Below are positions 17,509-25,656 of a DNA stretch of 64,000 bases, in pieces. Within the stretch, counting starts at the first letter, position 1. Every line of letters starts with the position of its first letter. The translations under genes were made by a program, and so were the position numbers. Source of the DNA: CAYSLC01 sp964431545 (GTDB lineage: Bacteria > Desulfobacterota > Desulfobacteria > Desulfobacterales > JAABSP01); the NCBI GenBank assembly GCA_964431545.1, contig CAYSLC010000002.1, forward strand, positions 1-64,000, written 5' to 3'. Below the pieces are notes generated by a model. It worked only from the letters and a program-made list of their open reading frames with translations, ran no database searches and was not told the DNA's origin.

Positions 17509-17886
17509 ATGAAGATACTCATCGTCGACGACGAACCCCATATTCAGCAGCTGCTGGAGCAGACCCTGGAGGACCTGGAGGACGAGGGGGTGGAGCTGCT
17601 CACGGCGGGCAACGGCGAGGAGGCCCTGGAGGCGGCCCGGGCCGAACGGCCCGACCTGATCTTCCTGGACGTCATGATGCCCAGGATGAGCGGGTTCGAA
17701 GTCCTGGAACGGATCAAGGCGGACCCGGACCTCAAGGAGACCCACGTCATCATGGTGACGGCCAAGGGGCAGGCGTTCGACCGGCGGGCCGGGATGGCGG
17801 GGGGGGCCCATCGGTACATGACCAAGCCCTTTGATCCGGACGATGTCTACGCGGAGGCCAAGGATATCCTCGACAAGATGCGGTGA
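17509..17886 (+). CDS. single-domain response regulator (CheY-like)
   Basis: A 125-residue stand-alone receiver. The acidic pocket is DDE at residues 7-9, the phosphoacceptor is Asp54 in LIFLDVMMPRMSG, the signalling Thr is in MVTAKG and the invariant Lys in YMTKPFDPDD. A good AAGGAG ribosome site lies before the ATG. It has no output domain. Its end is only about 50 bp before the start of the large hybrid kinase on the same strand, so it is the likely phosphorylation partner of one or more of the three following kinases. Confidence 0.9.
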   Translation: MKILIVDDEPHIQQLLEQTLEDLEDEGVELLTAGNGEEALEAARAERPDLIFLDVMMPRMSGFEVLERIKADPDLKETHVIMVTAKGQAFDRRAGMAGGAHRYMTKPFDPDDVYAEAKDILDKMR

Positions 17887-17939
17887 AGGCGGCGGAGGCT
17901 GCCCGGGGAATCGTCTCGAAAAGATTCCGGGAGGTTTCT

Positions 17940-20900
17940 ATGGATCACGATGGAACGGCGGCGACGGCGGACGGGGAGGCGAGGTACCGGGCCCTGTTCG
18001 AACAGTCCCAGGATGCCATGCTCCTTTTTTCGGGGTTCACCTGCGTCGACTGCAACGGGAAGGTCCTGGAGCTTCTGGGGTGCGGCCGGGAGGATCTGAT
18101 CGGCGCGGACCTTTCGGATCTGTCCCGGTTTTCGGCCCCCGCCCAGCCGGGCTATCCCGATCGGCCCGGCCTGGATGAAGCGGCGGCCCGGGTCCGGGAG
18201 TCGTTCCGGGAGGCCCTTTCCGGCGTGCCCCAGGTCTTCCCGTGGCGGTTTCTCGGCTCCGGGGACGGACCGGTGGACGTGGAGATCGCCCTAAACCGCA
18301 TCGAGATCGGCCAAACCCCCTCCCTGGTCGCCGTGGGCCGGGACGTCCGGGTCCGGAAGCGGTCCGAAACCCTGTTGAACTCCCTGTACAAGATCTCCGA
18401 GGCGGCCCACCGGCAAAAGCGCCTGCCGGATCTCTACGCCGCGATCCACGGCGTGGTGGAGGAGCTGATGCCCGCCCGGAACTTCTACATCGCCCTCAAG
18501 GACGAGGCGGCGGGGATGATCCGGTTCCCCTACTTCCTGGACGAGCGGGAGCCGGCCATCGAGGACCGGAGGCCGGCCAGGGGCCTCACCGAGTACGTCC
18601 TCCGGACCGGCAGCCCCCTGCTCGCCTCGGGCATCGTCCTGGAGGGGCTCATCGCCGGCGGCGAGGTGGAGATCGTCGGTCCGCCGCCGGTGGACTGGCT
18701 GGGGGTCCCCCTCAAGGCCGGGGGGGCCACCCTGGGGGTCCTGGCCGTCCAGAGCTACTCCGGGAGCATCCGGTACGGGGGGGAGGAGAAGAACCTCCTC
18801 ACCTTCGTCTCCGAGCAGGTGGCCATGGCCATCGGCCGGGTCCGGGCCGAGGAGGATCTCCGGCGCCACCGGGACCGCCTGGAGGAGCTGGTGGCGGATC
18901 GGACGGCCGAACTCATGAACACCACCGCCACCCTCAAGGTGGAGATCTCGGGCCGGGAGATGGCCGAGCGCGCCCTGCGGGAGAGCGAGCGGAAGTTCAA
19001 CGATCTCCTCGACCTGCTCCCGGACCCGGCCCTGATCATCGACCGGCGGGGGCGGGTGGCCGCCTGGAACCGGGCCATCGCCGCCATGACCGGGGTGCCG
19101 GCGGACGAGATGATCGGCCGGGGGGACCACGGGTACGCCCTGCCCTTCTTCGGCCGGCGGCGACCCATGCTCATCGACCGGGTCAACGGGACCGGGGAGC
19201 CGGCGGACGTCTACGAGGCGGTCCACCGGGACCCCGAGACCGGGGTCCTCACCGGGGAGGTCCACGCCCCCGGTCTCCGGGAGGAGGGGATCTACCTCTC
19301 GGCCACCGCCGGGCCCCTCCACGACGACGCGGGGACCCCCATCGGCGCCATCGAGGTGATCCGGGACATCACCGACCGGAAAAAGGGCGAGGAGGCCCTC
19401 CGGAAGGCCAACGCCTACCTGGAAAACGTCTTCGACAACTCCGCCGACGCCATCGTCATGGTCAACGCCAAAGGGCGGTTCGTCAGCTACAACAAGGCGG
19501 CCGCCGATTTCTTCGGCTACCGGTTCGCGGAACTCAAAGACCGGCTCGCCTTCGAGTTCTACCCCGATCCCGAGGCCCTCGACCGGATGCTCCAAAAGCT
19601 GCGGGCCGAGGGCGCCGTGCGCCGGTACGAGATCGAGATGCGGCGCAGCGACGGGGCCGACATCCCGGTGGAGACCTCCATCAGCCTGTTGAAGGACGAG
19701 GGGGGGCGGACCATCGGCAGCGCGGCGGTGATCCGGGACCTCTCCGAACTCAAAAAGGCGATGAAACGGGCCCAGGAATCGGAGCGGATGAAGACCGACT
19801 TCCTCTCCACCGTCTCCCACGAACTCCGGACCCCCCTCACCTCGGTGGTGGGGTTCGCCAAGATCATCCGGAAGAAGTACGAGTCGGTCCTCGTGCCCCG
19901 GGTCGAGGCCGAAGAGAAGAAAGTCCGCCGGGCCATCGACCAGGTCCGGGCCAACCTCGACATCATCATCTCCGAGGGGGAGCGGCTCACCGCCCTGATC
20001 AACGATGTCCTCGATATCGCCAAGATGGAGGCCGGCCGGGTGGAGTGGCGGATGGGACCCCGGCCCGTGGGGGAGATCGTCGACCGGGCCCGCTCCGCCA
20101 CCGCCGCCCTGTTCGAGGAGAAGAACCTGCCCCTCTCGGTGGCGGTGGCGGACCCGGAGATCCCCCTCCACTGCGACCCGGACCGGCTGATCCAGGTCTT
20201 CATCAACCTGTTCTCCAACGCGGTGAAGTTCACCGACCAGGGCCGGATCACCTGCGAGGTCCGGCGGGAGGGGGACCACCTGCGGGTGGAAGTGGCGGAC
20301 GAGGGGCGGGGCATCGATCCCGGGGACCGGGAGAAGGTCTTCGAGAAGTTCAAGCAGGTGGGCGACACCCTGGTGGACAAGCCCCGGGGCACCGGGCTCG
20401 GACTTCCCATCTGCCGGGAGATCGTGGAGCGCCACGGCGGGCGGATCTGGGTGGCGGACCGCCCCGGCCCGGGGACCACCATGGTCTTCACCCTGCCCCT
20501 GGCCCCGGCATCCGCGGCCGAACCGGCCCCGGAGCCGACCCCCGGCGCGGACGAGCGCTCGTTTGCCGCGGTGGTGCGGGGGCTCGACGACCGGCTCATT
20601 CCGATCCTCCCCCGGGCGGACGGCCCCCGGACGATCCTGGTGGTGGATGACGACGCCAACATCCGGTCCCTTCTGCGGCAGGAACTGGAGTCCCGGGGAT
20701 ACCGGGTCCGGGAGGCGGCCGGGGGCATGGAGGCGCTGGACAAGGTCCGGAACGAGCCCCCCGACCTGGTGGTCCTGGACGTGATGATGCCCGGCATGGA
20801 CGGCTTCGACGTGGCGGCGGTGCTCAAGAACGACCCCGGGTGCGTCCACATCCCCATCATCATCCTCTCCATCACCGAGGACCGGGAGCGGGGGGTCCGG

Positions 20901-21254
20901 GTGGGGGTGGACAGCTACTTCTCCAAGCCCATCGACGCCGACGCCCTCCTGGAGGAGGTGGCGAGGCTCACCGCCCGGAGCCGGTCCCGGAGACGGGTGC
21001 TGGTCTCCGGGGAGAACGGGGAGGCGGTGGGCAATCTCGCCCAACTGCTCCGGTCCCGGGGGTACGAGGTGGACGAGGCCGCCGACGGGCGGACCTGCAT
21101 CGAAAAGGCGACGGCGGTCCGTCCGGACATGGTCATCGTGGACGAGACCCTTTCTCGGAAGCACGACATCGTCCAGGTCCTCCGGTTCGAAAAGGGCCTG
21201 GAGAACGTCCGTTTCGTCCTCATGGGCCGGGAGGGGCGGGATGCGCCGGCTTAG
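17940..21254 (+). CDS. soluble hybrid histidine kinase: PAS-GAF-PAS-PAS-HisKA-HATPase-REC-REC
   Basis: About 1104 residues from ATG 17940, preferred over a GTG at 17883 because GGGAGG lies at the right distance and the GTG start would overlap the receiver gene. Domains in order: PAS (about 15-125), GAF (about 155-310), a coiled-coil linker, PAS (about 350-490), PAS (about 500-615), phosphoacceptor helix with His627 (FLSTVSHELRTPL), ATPase (INLFSNAVKFTD, DEGRGIDP, GTGLGLPICREI), a receiver with Asp947 (VVLDVMMPGMDGF) and a shorter, degenerate second receiver with Asp1068. No membrane segment is seen, so it senses a cytoplasmic signal. It overlaps the next kinase gene by 14 bases. Confidence 0.87.
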   Translation: MDHDGTAATADGEARYRALFEQSQDAMLLFSGFTCVDCNGKVLELLGCGREDLIGADLSDLSRFSAPAQPGYPDRPGLDEAAARVRESFREALSGVPQVFPWRFLGSGDGPVDVEIALNRIEIGQTPSLVAVGRDVRVRKRSETLLNSLYKISEAAHRQKRLPDLYAAIHGVVEELMPARNFYIALKDEAAGMIRFPYFLDEREPAIEDRRPARGLTEYVLRTGSPLLASGIVLEGLIAGGEVEIVGPPPVDWLGVPLKAGGATLGVLAVQSYSGSIRYGGEEKNLLTFVSEQVAMAIGRVRAEEDLRRHRDRLEELVADRTAELMNTTATLKVEISGREMAERALRESERKFNDLLDLLPDPALIIDRRGRVAAWNRAIAAMTGVPADEMIGRGDHGYALPFFGRRRPMLIDRVNGTGEPADVYEAVHRDPETGVLTGEVHAPGLREEGIYLSATAGPLHDDAGTPIGAIEVIRDITDRKKGEEALRKANAYLENVFDNSADAIVMVNAKGRFVSYNKAAADFFGYRFAELKDRLAFEFYPDPEALDRMLQKLRAEGAVRRYEIEMRRSDGADIPVETSISLLKDEGGRTIGSAAVIRDLSELKKAMKRAQESERMKTDFLSTVSHELRTPLTSVVGFAKIIRKKYESVLVPRVEAEEKKVRRAIDQVRANLDIIISEGERLTALINDVLDIAKMEAGRVEWRMGPRPVGEIVDRARSATAALFEEKNLPLSVAVADPEIPLHCDPDRLIQVFINLFSNAVKFTDQGRITCEVRREGDHLRVEVADEGRGIDPGDREKVFEKFKQVGDTLVDKPRGTGLGLPICREIVERHGGRIWVADRPGPGTTMVFTLPLAPASAAEPAPEPTPGADERSFAAVVRGLDDRLIPILPRADGPRTILVVDDDANIRSLLRQELESRGYRVREAAGGMEALDKVRNEPPDLVVLDVMMPGMDGFDVAAVLKNDPGCVHIPIIILSITEDRERGVRVGVDSYFSKPIDADALLEEVARLTARSRSRRRVLVSGENGEAVGNLAQLLRSRGYEVDEAADGRTCIEKATAVRPDMVIVDETLSRKHDIVQVLRFEKGLENVRFVLMGREGRDAPA

Positions 21255-23307
21255 GCTCCCGGCCGCCGGGGTGGGCCTGGGCGTCCTCGCCGTGGGGATC
21301 GCCGCCGGGGTCCGGACGCCGGCGGCCCTGTGGGCCGCGGGGCTGATCCTCTTCTTCGTGGCCGGCCCCTGCCTGGGATGGACCGCCTACCTGGTGGTCC
21401 ACAAGCGGGTCGGCCCCCGGGGCAACGTCCGGTCGGCCCGGCGGGAGCCCAGGATCGAGCCGTGCGCCGCCGGGGACGGAGCCCTTTTGGAGGCCCACGA
21501 CTTTCTGGAGAAGGTCTTCGAGAACTCCGCCGACGCCGTGGTCCTGGTGGACCACCGGGGGCGGATCACCCGGTTCAACAAGGCGACCACCGAACTTTTC
21601 GGCTACCGGCTGGAGGAGATCGCGGGCCAGTCCGGCTTTTCGGTCTACCCCGACCAGAAGGCCCTGGAGGAGATGCTCGACCGGCTCCGGCGGGACGGCC
21701 AGGTCCGGCGCTACGAGATCGAGATGCGCCACGCCGAGGGACGGGTCTTTCCGGCGGAGATCTCCATCGGCATGCTCCGGGACGACGAGGGGCGGACCCT
21801 GGGCAGCGTCGCCGTGATCCGGGACCTCTCCGAGATCAAGAAGGCGATGAAGGCGGCCCAGGAGTCGGAGCGGATGAAGACCCAGTTCCTCACCACCGTC
21901 TCCCATGAGCTTCGGACCCCCCTGGCCTCGGTGCTCGGCTATGCGCGGCTGGTCCGGAAGTCCCTGGACGAGGCGGTCCTTCCGGCCCTGCCCGGCGGCG
22001 ACCCCCAGACGGAACGGGCCGCCCGCCGGCTCTCGGACAACGTGGAGGTGATCCTGGCCCAGGCAAAACGGCTCACCGCCGTGATCAACGATGTCCTCGA
22101 CATCGCCAACATGGAGGCCGGCCGGGTCTCCTGGGACATGCGTCCCCTGTCGGTGGAGGCGATCATCCACCGGGCCGTGGAGCGGGTCGGGCCCCTGTTC
22201 GCGGGCAAGAGCCTCCACCTGTCCACCGATGTGGAGGAGGATCTCCCGGAGGTCCTGGGGGACCGGAACCGGCTCATCCAGGTGCTGACCCAGCTCATCA
22301 GCAACGCCGTCAAGTTCACCGACTCCGGTTCGGTCACCTGCGCGGCCCGGCGGGAGGCGTCGACGGTGGTGGTGAGCGTCTCCGACACCGGGATGGGCAT
22401 CGACCCGTCGGACCAGGAGCGGATCTTCGACAAGTTCCAGCAGGGGGGGGAGGACCCGGCCGACAAGCCGAGCGGCACCGGCGTGGGGCTGACCATCTGC
22501 CGGGAGATCGTGGCCCGCCACGGCGGGCGGTTCCGGGTGGAGAGCCGCCAGGGGGAAGGGAGCACCTTCTCCTTCACCCTCCCGGTCCGGGAGCCGGACC
22601 GGAAGGTGGTCCGGATCGATCTCTCCGCCGTGAACGCCCGGCTTCTCCGGCGGTCGGACAACGGCGGGGTCCGGCTGACCCTGGGCCGATCGGTCTTCGT
22701 GGTGGACGACGAGGCGACCATCCGGCGGCTCCTCCAGGGGGTCCTCTCCTCGGCGGGCTACCGGGTCTCCACCGCCGGCCACGGCATGTCGGCCATCGCC
22801 CGGATCAAGTCGGAACGGCCCGATCTGGTGATCCTCGACGTGAAGATGCCCGACATCGGCGGCCTCGACGTGGCCGCCATCCTGAAGAGCGAGACCGCCA
22901 CCCAGGAGATCCCCATCATCATGTTCTCGGTGGCCGACGAGCAGGAGCGGGCCCGGCGGCTGGGGGTGGAGGGGTACCTCCGCAAGCCCCTCGACCCCCC
23001 GGCCCTCTTCGCCGAGATGGACCGGGTCTGGACGGGGCGGCGGCGGGGCTGGGACGTCCTGGTGGGGGACACCCGGATCGGCGAGGTCCGCCTTTTGGCC
23101 GACCGGCTCCGGTCCCACGGCTTCCAGGTGGTCCTGGCGGACATGGACGCCGACAGCCTGGCCGGAGCCGCGGCAAAGGGTCCGGACATGATCCTCATGT
23201 CCGGGGATCCCCAGGCGGTGGGGTCCCTGCTCCGGACCCTCCGGGGGCCGGGGGGGACCGACGACATCCGGTTCATCCTGCTGACGGAAACGGGGGAGGA
23301 GGGGTAG
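21241..23307 (+). CDS. membrane hybrid histidine kinase: 2TM-PAS-HisKA-HATPase-REC-REC
   Basis: A 688-residue kinase. Two hydrophobic segments at about 7-22 and 28-55 form a short hairpin with no periplasmic domain. A PAS domain follows (about 85-205), the H box with His222 (TTVSHELRTPLASV), ATPase motifs (LISNAVKFTD, DTGMGIDP, GTGVGLTICREI), a receiver with Asp533 (VILDVKMPDIGGLD) and a degenerate C-terminal receiver-like region. The PAS to ATPase part is closely similar to that of the preceding kinase (shared VIRDLSE, KKAMK, QESERMKT, VINDVLDIA), so the two look like a tandem duplication. It overlaps the upstream gene by 14 bases and touches the downstream gene directly. Confidence 0.87.
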   Translation: MRRLRLPAAGVGLGVLAVGIAAGVRTPAALWAAGLILFFVAGPCLGWTAYLVVHKRVGPRGNVRSARREPRIEPCAAGDGALLEAHDFLEKVFENSADAVVLVDHRGRITRFNKATTELFGYRLEEIAGQSGFSVYPDQKALEEMLDRLRRDGQVRRYEIEMRHAEGRVFPAEISIGMLRDDEGRTLGSVAVIRDLSEIKKAMKAAQESERMKTQFLTTVSHELRTPLASVLGYARLVRKSLDEAVLPALPGGDPQTERAARRLSDNVEVILAQAKRLTAVINDVLDIANMEAGRVSWDMRPLSVEAIIHRAVERVGPLFAGKSLHLSTDVEEDLPEVLGDRNRLIQVLTQLISNAVKFTDSGSVTCAARREASTVVVSVSDTGMGIDPSDQERIFDKFQQGGEDPADKPSGTGVGLTICREIVARHGGRFRVESRQGEGSTFSFTLPVREPDRKVVRIDLSAVNARLLRRSDNGGVRLTLGRSVFVVDDEATIRRLLQGVLSSAGYRVSTAGHGMSAIARIKSERPDLVILDVKMPDIGGLDVAAILKSETATQEIPIIMFSVADEQERARRLGVEGYLRKPLDPPALFAEMDRVWTGRRRGWDVLVGDTRIGEVRLLADRLRSHGFQVVLADMDADSLAGAAAKGPDMILMSGDPQAVGSLLRTLRGPGGTDDIRFILLTETGEEG

Positions 23308-24903
23308 GTGGCGGTGTTCCTGAAAAAGATGCTGAGGAAGGGAAAAGACGTCCGATCCCTTGTGGCGGACCTTTCCCGGGGCCTCGGCGGGCCGGTGGCG
23401 GTCCTTTCGCCGGACGGGGACGTCCTTTTCGGGAAGGCGGCGCCGGACGCCGGGTGGATCCCCGTCCGGGCCCGGGAGACCGAGCTGGGGTGGGTGGCGG
23501 GCCCCGAGGCGGCGGCCCGGCCGGTGGCCGATCTCCTCGCCCTGCTGGCGGCCCGGGAGATGGACCGCCGGATCCTGGCCCAGGAGACCCTTGAAGGGTA
23601 CAAGGAGATGAACCTCCTGTTCAACCTCGCCGAGCGGATCTCCGGCACCCTCGACCTGGGGAAGGTGGGGACCCTGGTGCTGGAGGAGGCCCTCCGGTGC
23701 ATCCAGGGCACCGCCGCCGCCATGATGCTCATAGACGAGATCTCGGGCCGGTTCCACGCCGTGGCCGGACGGGGCCGGCCCCCCGAGGACCCGGCCGCGG
23801 CGGCGCCGGGCGCGGGGATCGCCGGCCGGGTCTTCGCCGGAGGGCGGGCGGAGATCGTCAACGACGTGGCCGCCGATCCGGACTACCTCGAGGGCCGCCG
23901 TCCGGTCCGATCGATGATCTGCGCCCCCCTGCGGACCACCGACCGGACCATCGGGGTCATGGCCATCGCCAGCGAGGCGCCGGTGGAGTACACCGCCGCC
24001 GACCTCAAGCTGATCACCACCCTGGCCGTCTTCGCCGCCTCGGCCATCCAAAACTCCCTGGCCCACCGGGAGCTGGCCGGGGCCTACGAGACCCTGAAGC
24101 AGCTCCAGCGGGCCAAGGAGAAGGCGGTCAACCATCTCTCCCACGAGCTGAAGACGCCGCTGTCGGTGATCCGGTCGGTCTTCGCCCTCCTCGACCGGAA
24201 GCTGGGGGCCGGGGAACCGGCCGCCCTCGACGGGGTGGAACGGGCCCTGGCCCGGGGGGTCCGGAACCTCGACCGGCTGCTCAAGATCCAGGAGCAGATC
24301 GACGACATCCTCGGGGCCGGAGACGCCCGCCCGGCCGCCCCGGAGGCGATCGAGGCCGACCGGTTCCTTCACGGGATCTGCGACGCGGCGGAGGCGGCCA
24401 TGGAGGGCCGGGAGGTGGAGATCCTCCGGGACCTGGAGCCGGGGGTGACGGTCCGGATGGACCGGGAGGTGCTGCGGAAGGTCTGCGGGGGGCTGCTCAA
24501 GAACGCCGTGGAGAACACCCCGGACGAGGGGTGGGTCCGGGTCGACCTGGGCCGCCGCGAGGACGGGGTCCGGATCCGGGTGGTCGACCAGGGGGTGGGG
24601 ATCACGCCCGAGAACCGGGATCTGGTCTTCGGGGGCTTCTTCCACACCGGGTCCACGGACCAGTACGCCAGCAAGCTCCCCTACCGGTTCAACGCGGGGG
24701 GGGCGGGGTCGGACCTCCTCCGGATCAAGGTCTTCTCGGAGCGGTACGGCTTCACCATCGAGTTCACCTCGACCCGCTGCCCCCACCTGCCCCGGGAGAC
24801 GGACCCGTGTCCGGGCCGGATCTCCCGCTGCGCCTTCGTGGCCGACGCCGGGGAGTGCATGTCCCTCAAATCGACGGTTTTCTCCCTCACCTTTCCGGCG
24901 TGA
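23308..24903 (+). CDS. GAF-domain histidine kinase with Cys-containing C-terminal extension
   Basis: A 531-residue protein starting with GTG immediately after the stop of the previous kinase; GAGGAGG lies within the end of that gene. A GAF domain covers about 100-255. The H box has His279 (VNHLSHELKTPLSV). The ATPase domain is recognisable but divergent: GLLKNAVENTP (N box), VVDQGVGI (G1), and a G2 region read as GGAGSDLLRIK instead of GTGLGL. The last 60 residues contain several Cys (RCPHLPRETDPCPGRISRC, GECMS), suggesting a metal- or redox-sensitive element. This is the last gene of a four-gene signalling operon beginning at 17509. It overlaps the end of the convergent receiver gene by 17 bases. 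Confidence 0.8.
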   Translation: MAVFLKKMLRKGKDVRSLVADLSRGLGGPVAVLSPDGDVLFGKAAPDAGWIPVRARETELGWVAGPEAAARPVADLLALLAAREMDRRILAQETLEGYKEMNLLFNLAERISGTLDLGKVGTLVLEEALRCIQGTAAAMMLIDEISGRFHAVAGRGRPPEDPAAAAPGAGIAGRVFAGGRAEIVNDVAADPDYLEGRRPVRSMICAPLRTTDRTIGVMAIASEAPVEYTAADLKLITTLAVFAASAIQNSLAHRELAGAYETLKQLQRAKEKAVNHLSHELKTPLSVIRSVFALLDRKLGAGEPAALDGVERALARGVRNLDRLLKIQEQIDDILGAGDARPAAPEAIEADRFLHGICDAAEAAMEGREVEILRDLEPGVTVRMDREVLRKVCGGLLKNAVENTPDEGWVRVDLGRREDGVRIRVVDQGVGITPENRDLVFGGFFHTGSTDQYASKLPYRFNAGGAGSDLLRIKVFSERYGFTIEFTSTRCPHLPRETDPCPGRISRCAFVADAGECMSLKSTVFSLTFPA

Positions 24904-25396
24904 CCGTCCCGGCCGGTCCGCCCGTCCCGAGCCCCTTGTGGCGGCGCCGCCAACCGGCCCCGAACCGGTCCTCGTAGAAGCCCTTCAGTTCGTCGAACCA
25001 CCGGCCCAGGCCCCGGCGGCGGCCGCCGGCGCTCTCCTCCAGGACATAGGTGAGAAAGGCGTCCACCTCCGCGAGCTTCTCCTTGGGCAGGTAGGCCCAG
25101 GCCCCCTCCTCGATCGACTTGGCGAAGGCCTCCTCGGAGAGGGCGTGGGCCGTGAGCATGACGGCCGGGATCTTCCGCCGCCGGGCGATCTCCAGCAGAC
25201 CGTACCCGTCCACCCCCATGATGTCCAGGACCGCCACCTGGTAGGTCCCGGTTTCGAGCATCTCCGCCGCCGTCTCGAAGTCGGCGGCGGCATCCACCCG
25301 GCACATGTCGAGCATTTCGGTGAGCGATTCGAGCACATCCGGCTCGTCATCCACGATCAGCACCCTCTTCCCCTTGAGGATCTCCGTATCCGGCAT
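24887..25396 (-). CDS. response regulator with short C-terminal extension
   Basis: About 169 residues from ATG 25396 (MPDTEILKGKRVLIVDDE); AAAGGAG lies upstream and the longer frame to 25480 has no ribosome site. Residues 10-130 are a receiver: DDE at 16-18, phosphoacceptor Asp58 in VAVLDIMGVDGYG, Thr in MLTAHA and Lys in YLPKEKL. The remaining 40 residues are basic and rich in Gly/Trp/Phe (RRRGLGRWFDELKGFYEDRF) and match no DNA-binding domain I know. It converges on and overlaps the GAF kinase gene, and could be its partner even though it is on the other strand. Confidence 0.8.
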   Translation of the reverse strand: MPDTEILKGKRVLIVDDEPDVLESLTEMLDMCRVDAAADFETAAEMLETGTYQVAVLDIMGVDGYGLLEIARRRKIPAVMLTAHALSEEAFAKSIEEGAWAYLPKEKLAEVDAFLTYVLEESAGGRRRGLGRWFDELKGFYEDRFGAGWRRRHKGLGTGGPAGTVTPER

Positions 25397-25656
25397 CTCC
25401 CTTTCTCCTTTGTTCGGCGGCCCGGCCCGTCCGTTTCGGGGCCGTCGTGGTTCATACCGGGAAAAACCGGCCGGTGTCAAGCGCCGGAGGGCTTGACAAG
25501 ACCCGGTCTTTCCTTCACAAGGGGACGTTATCGCGGGGCGGATGGGGGAAACGGGGTTCGTCCGGGGCCGGTGGGGCCCTGCCTGTGTATTCGGACGGCC
25601 GGCATGACGGGGCGACGGCCCGGGTCCTGCGGCGTCGGGAAGGATGGAATCCGGAG

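Noticed and set aside
21220..24786. Minus-strand open frame of about 1190 codons opposite two kinases
   Set aside because: Same shadow pattern; the plus strand encodes complete kinases with all catalytic motifs.
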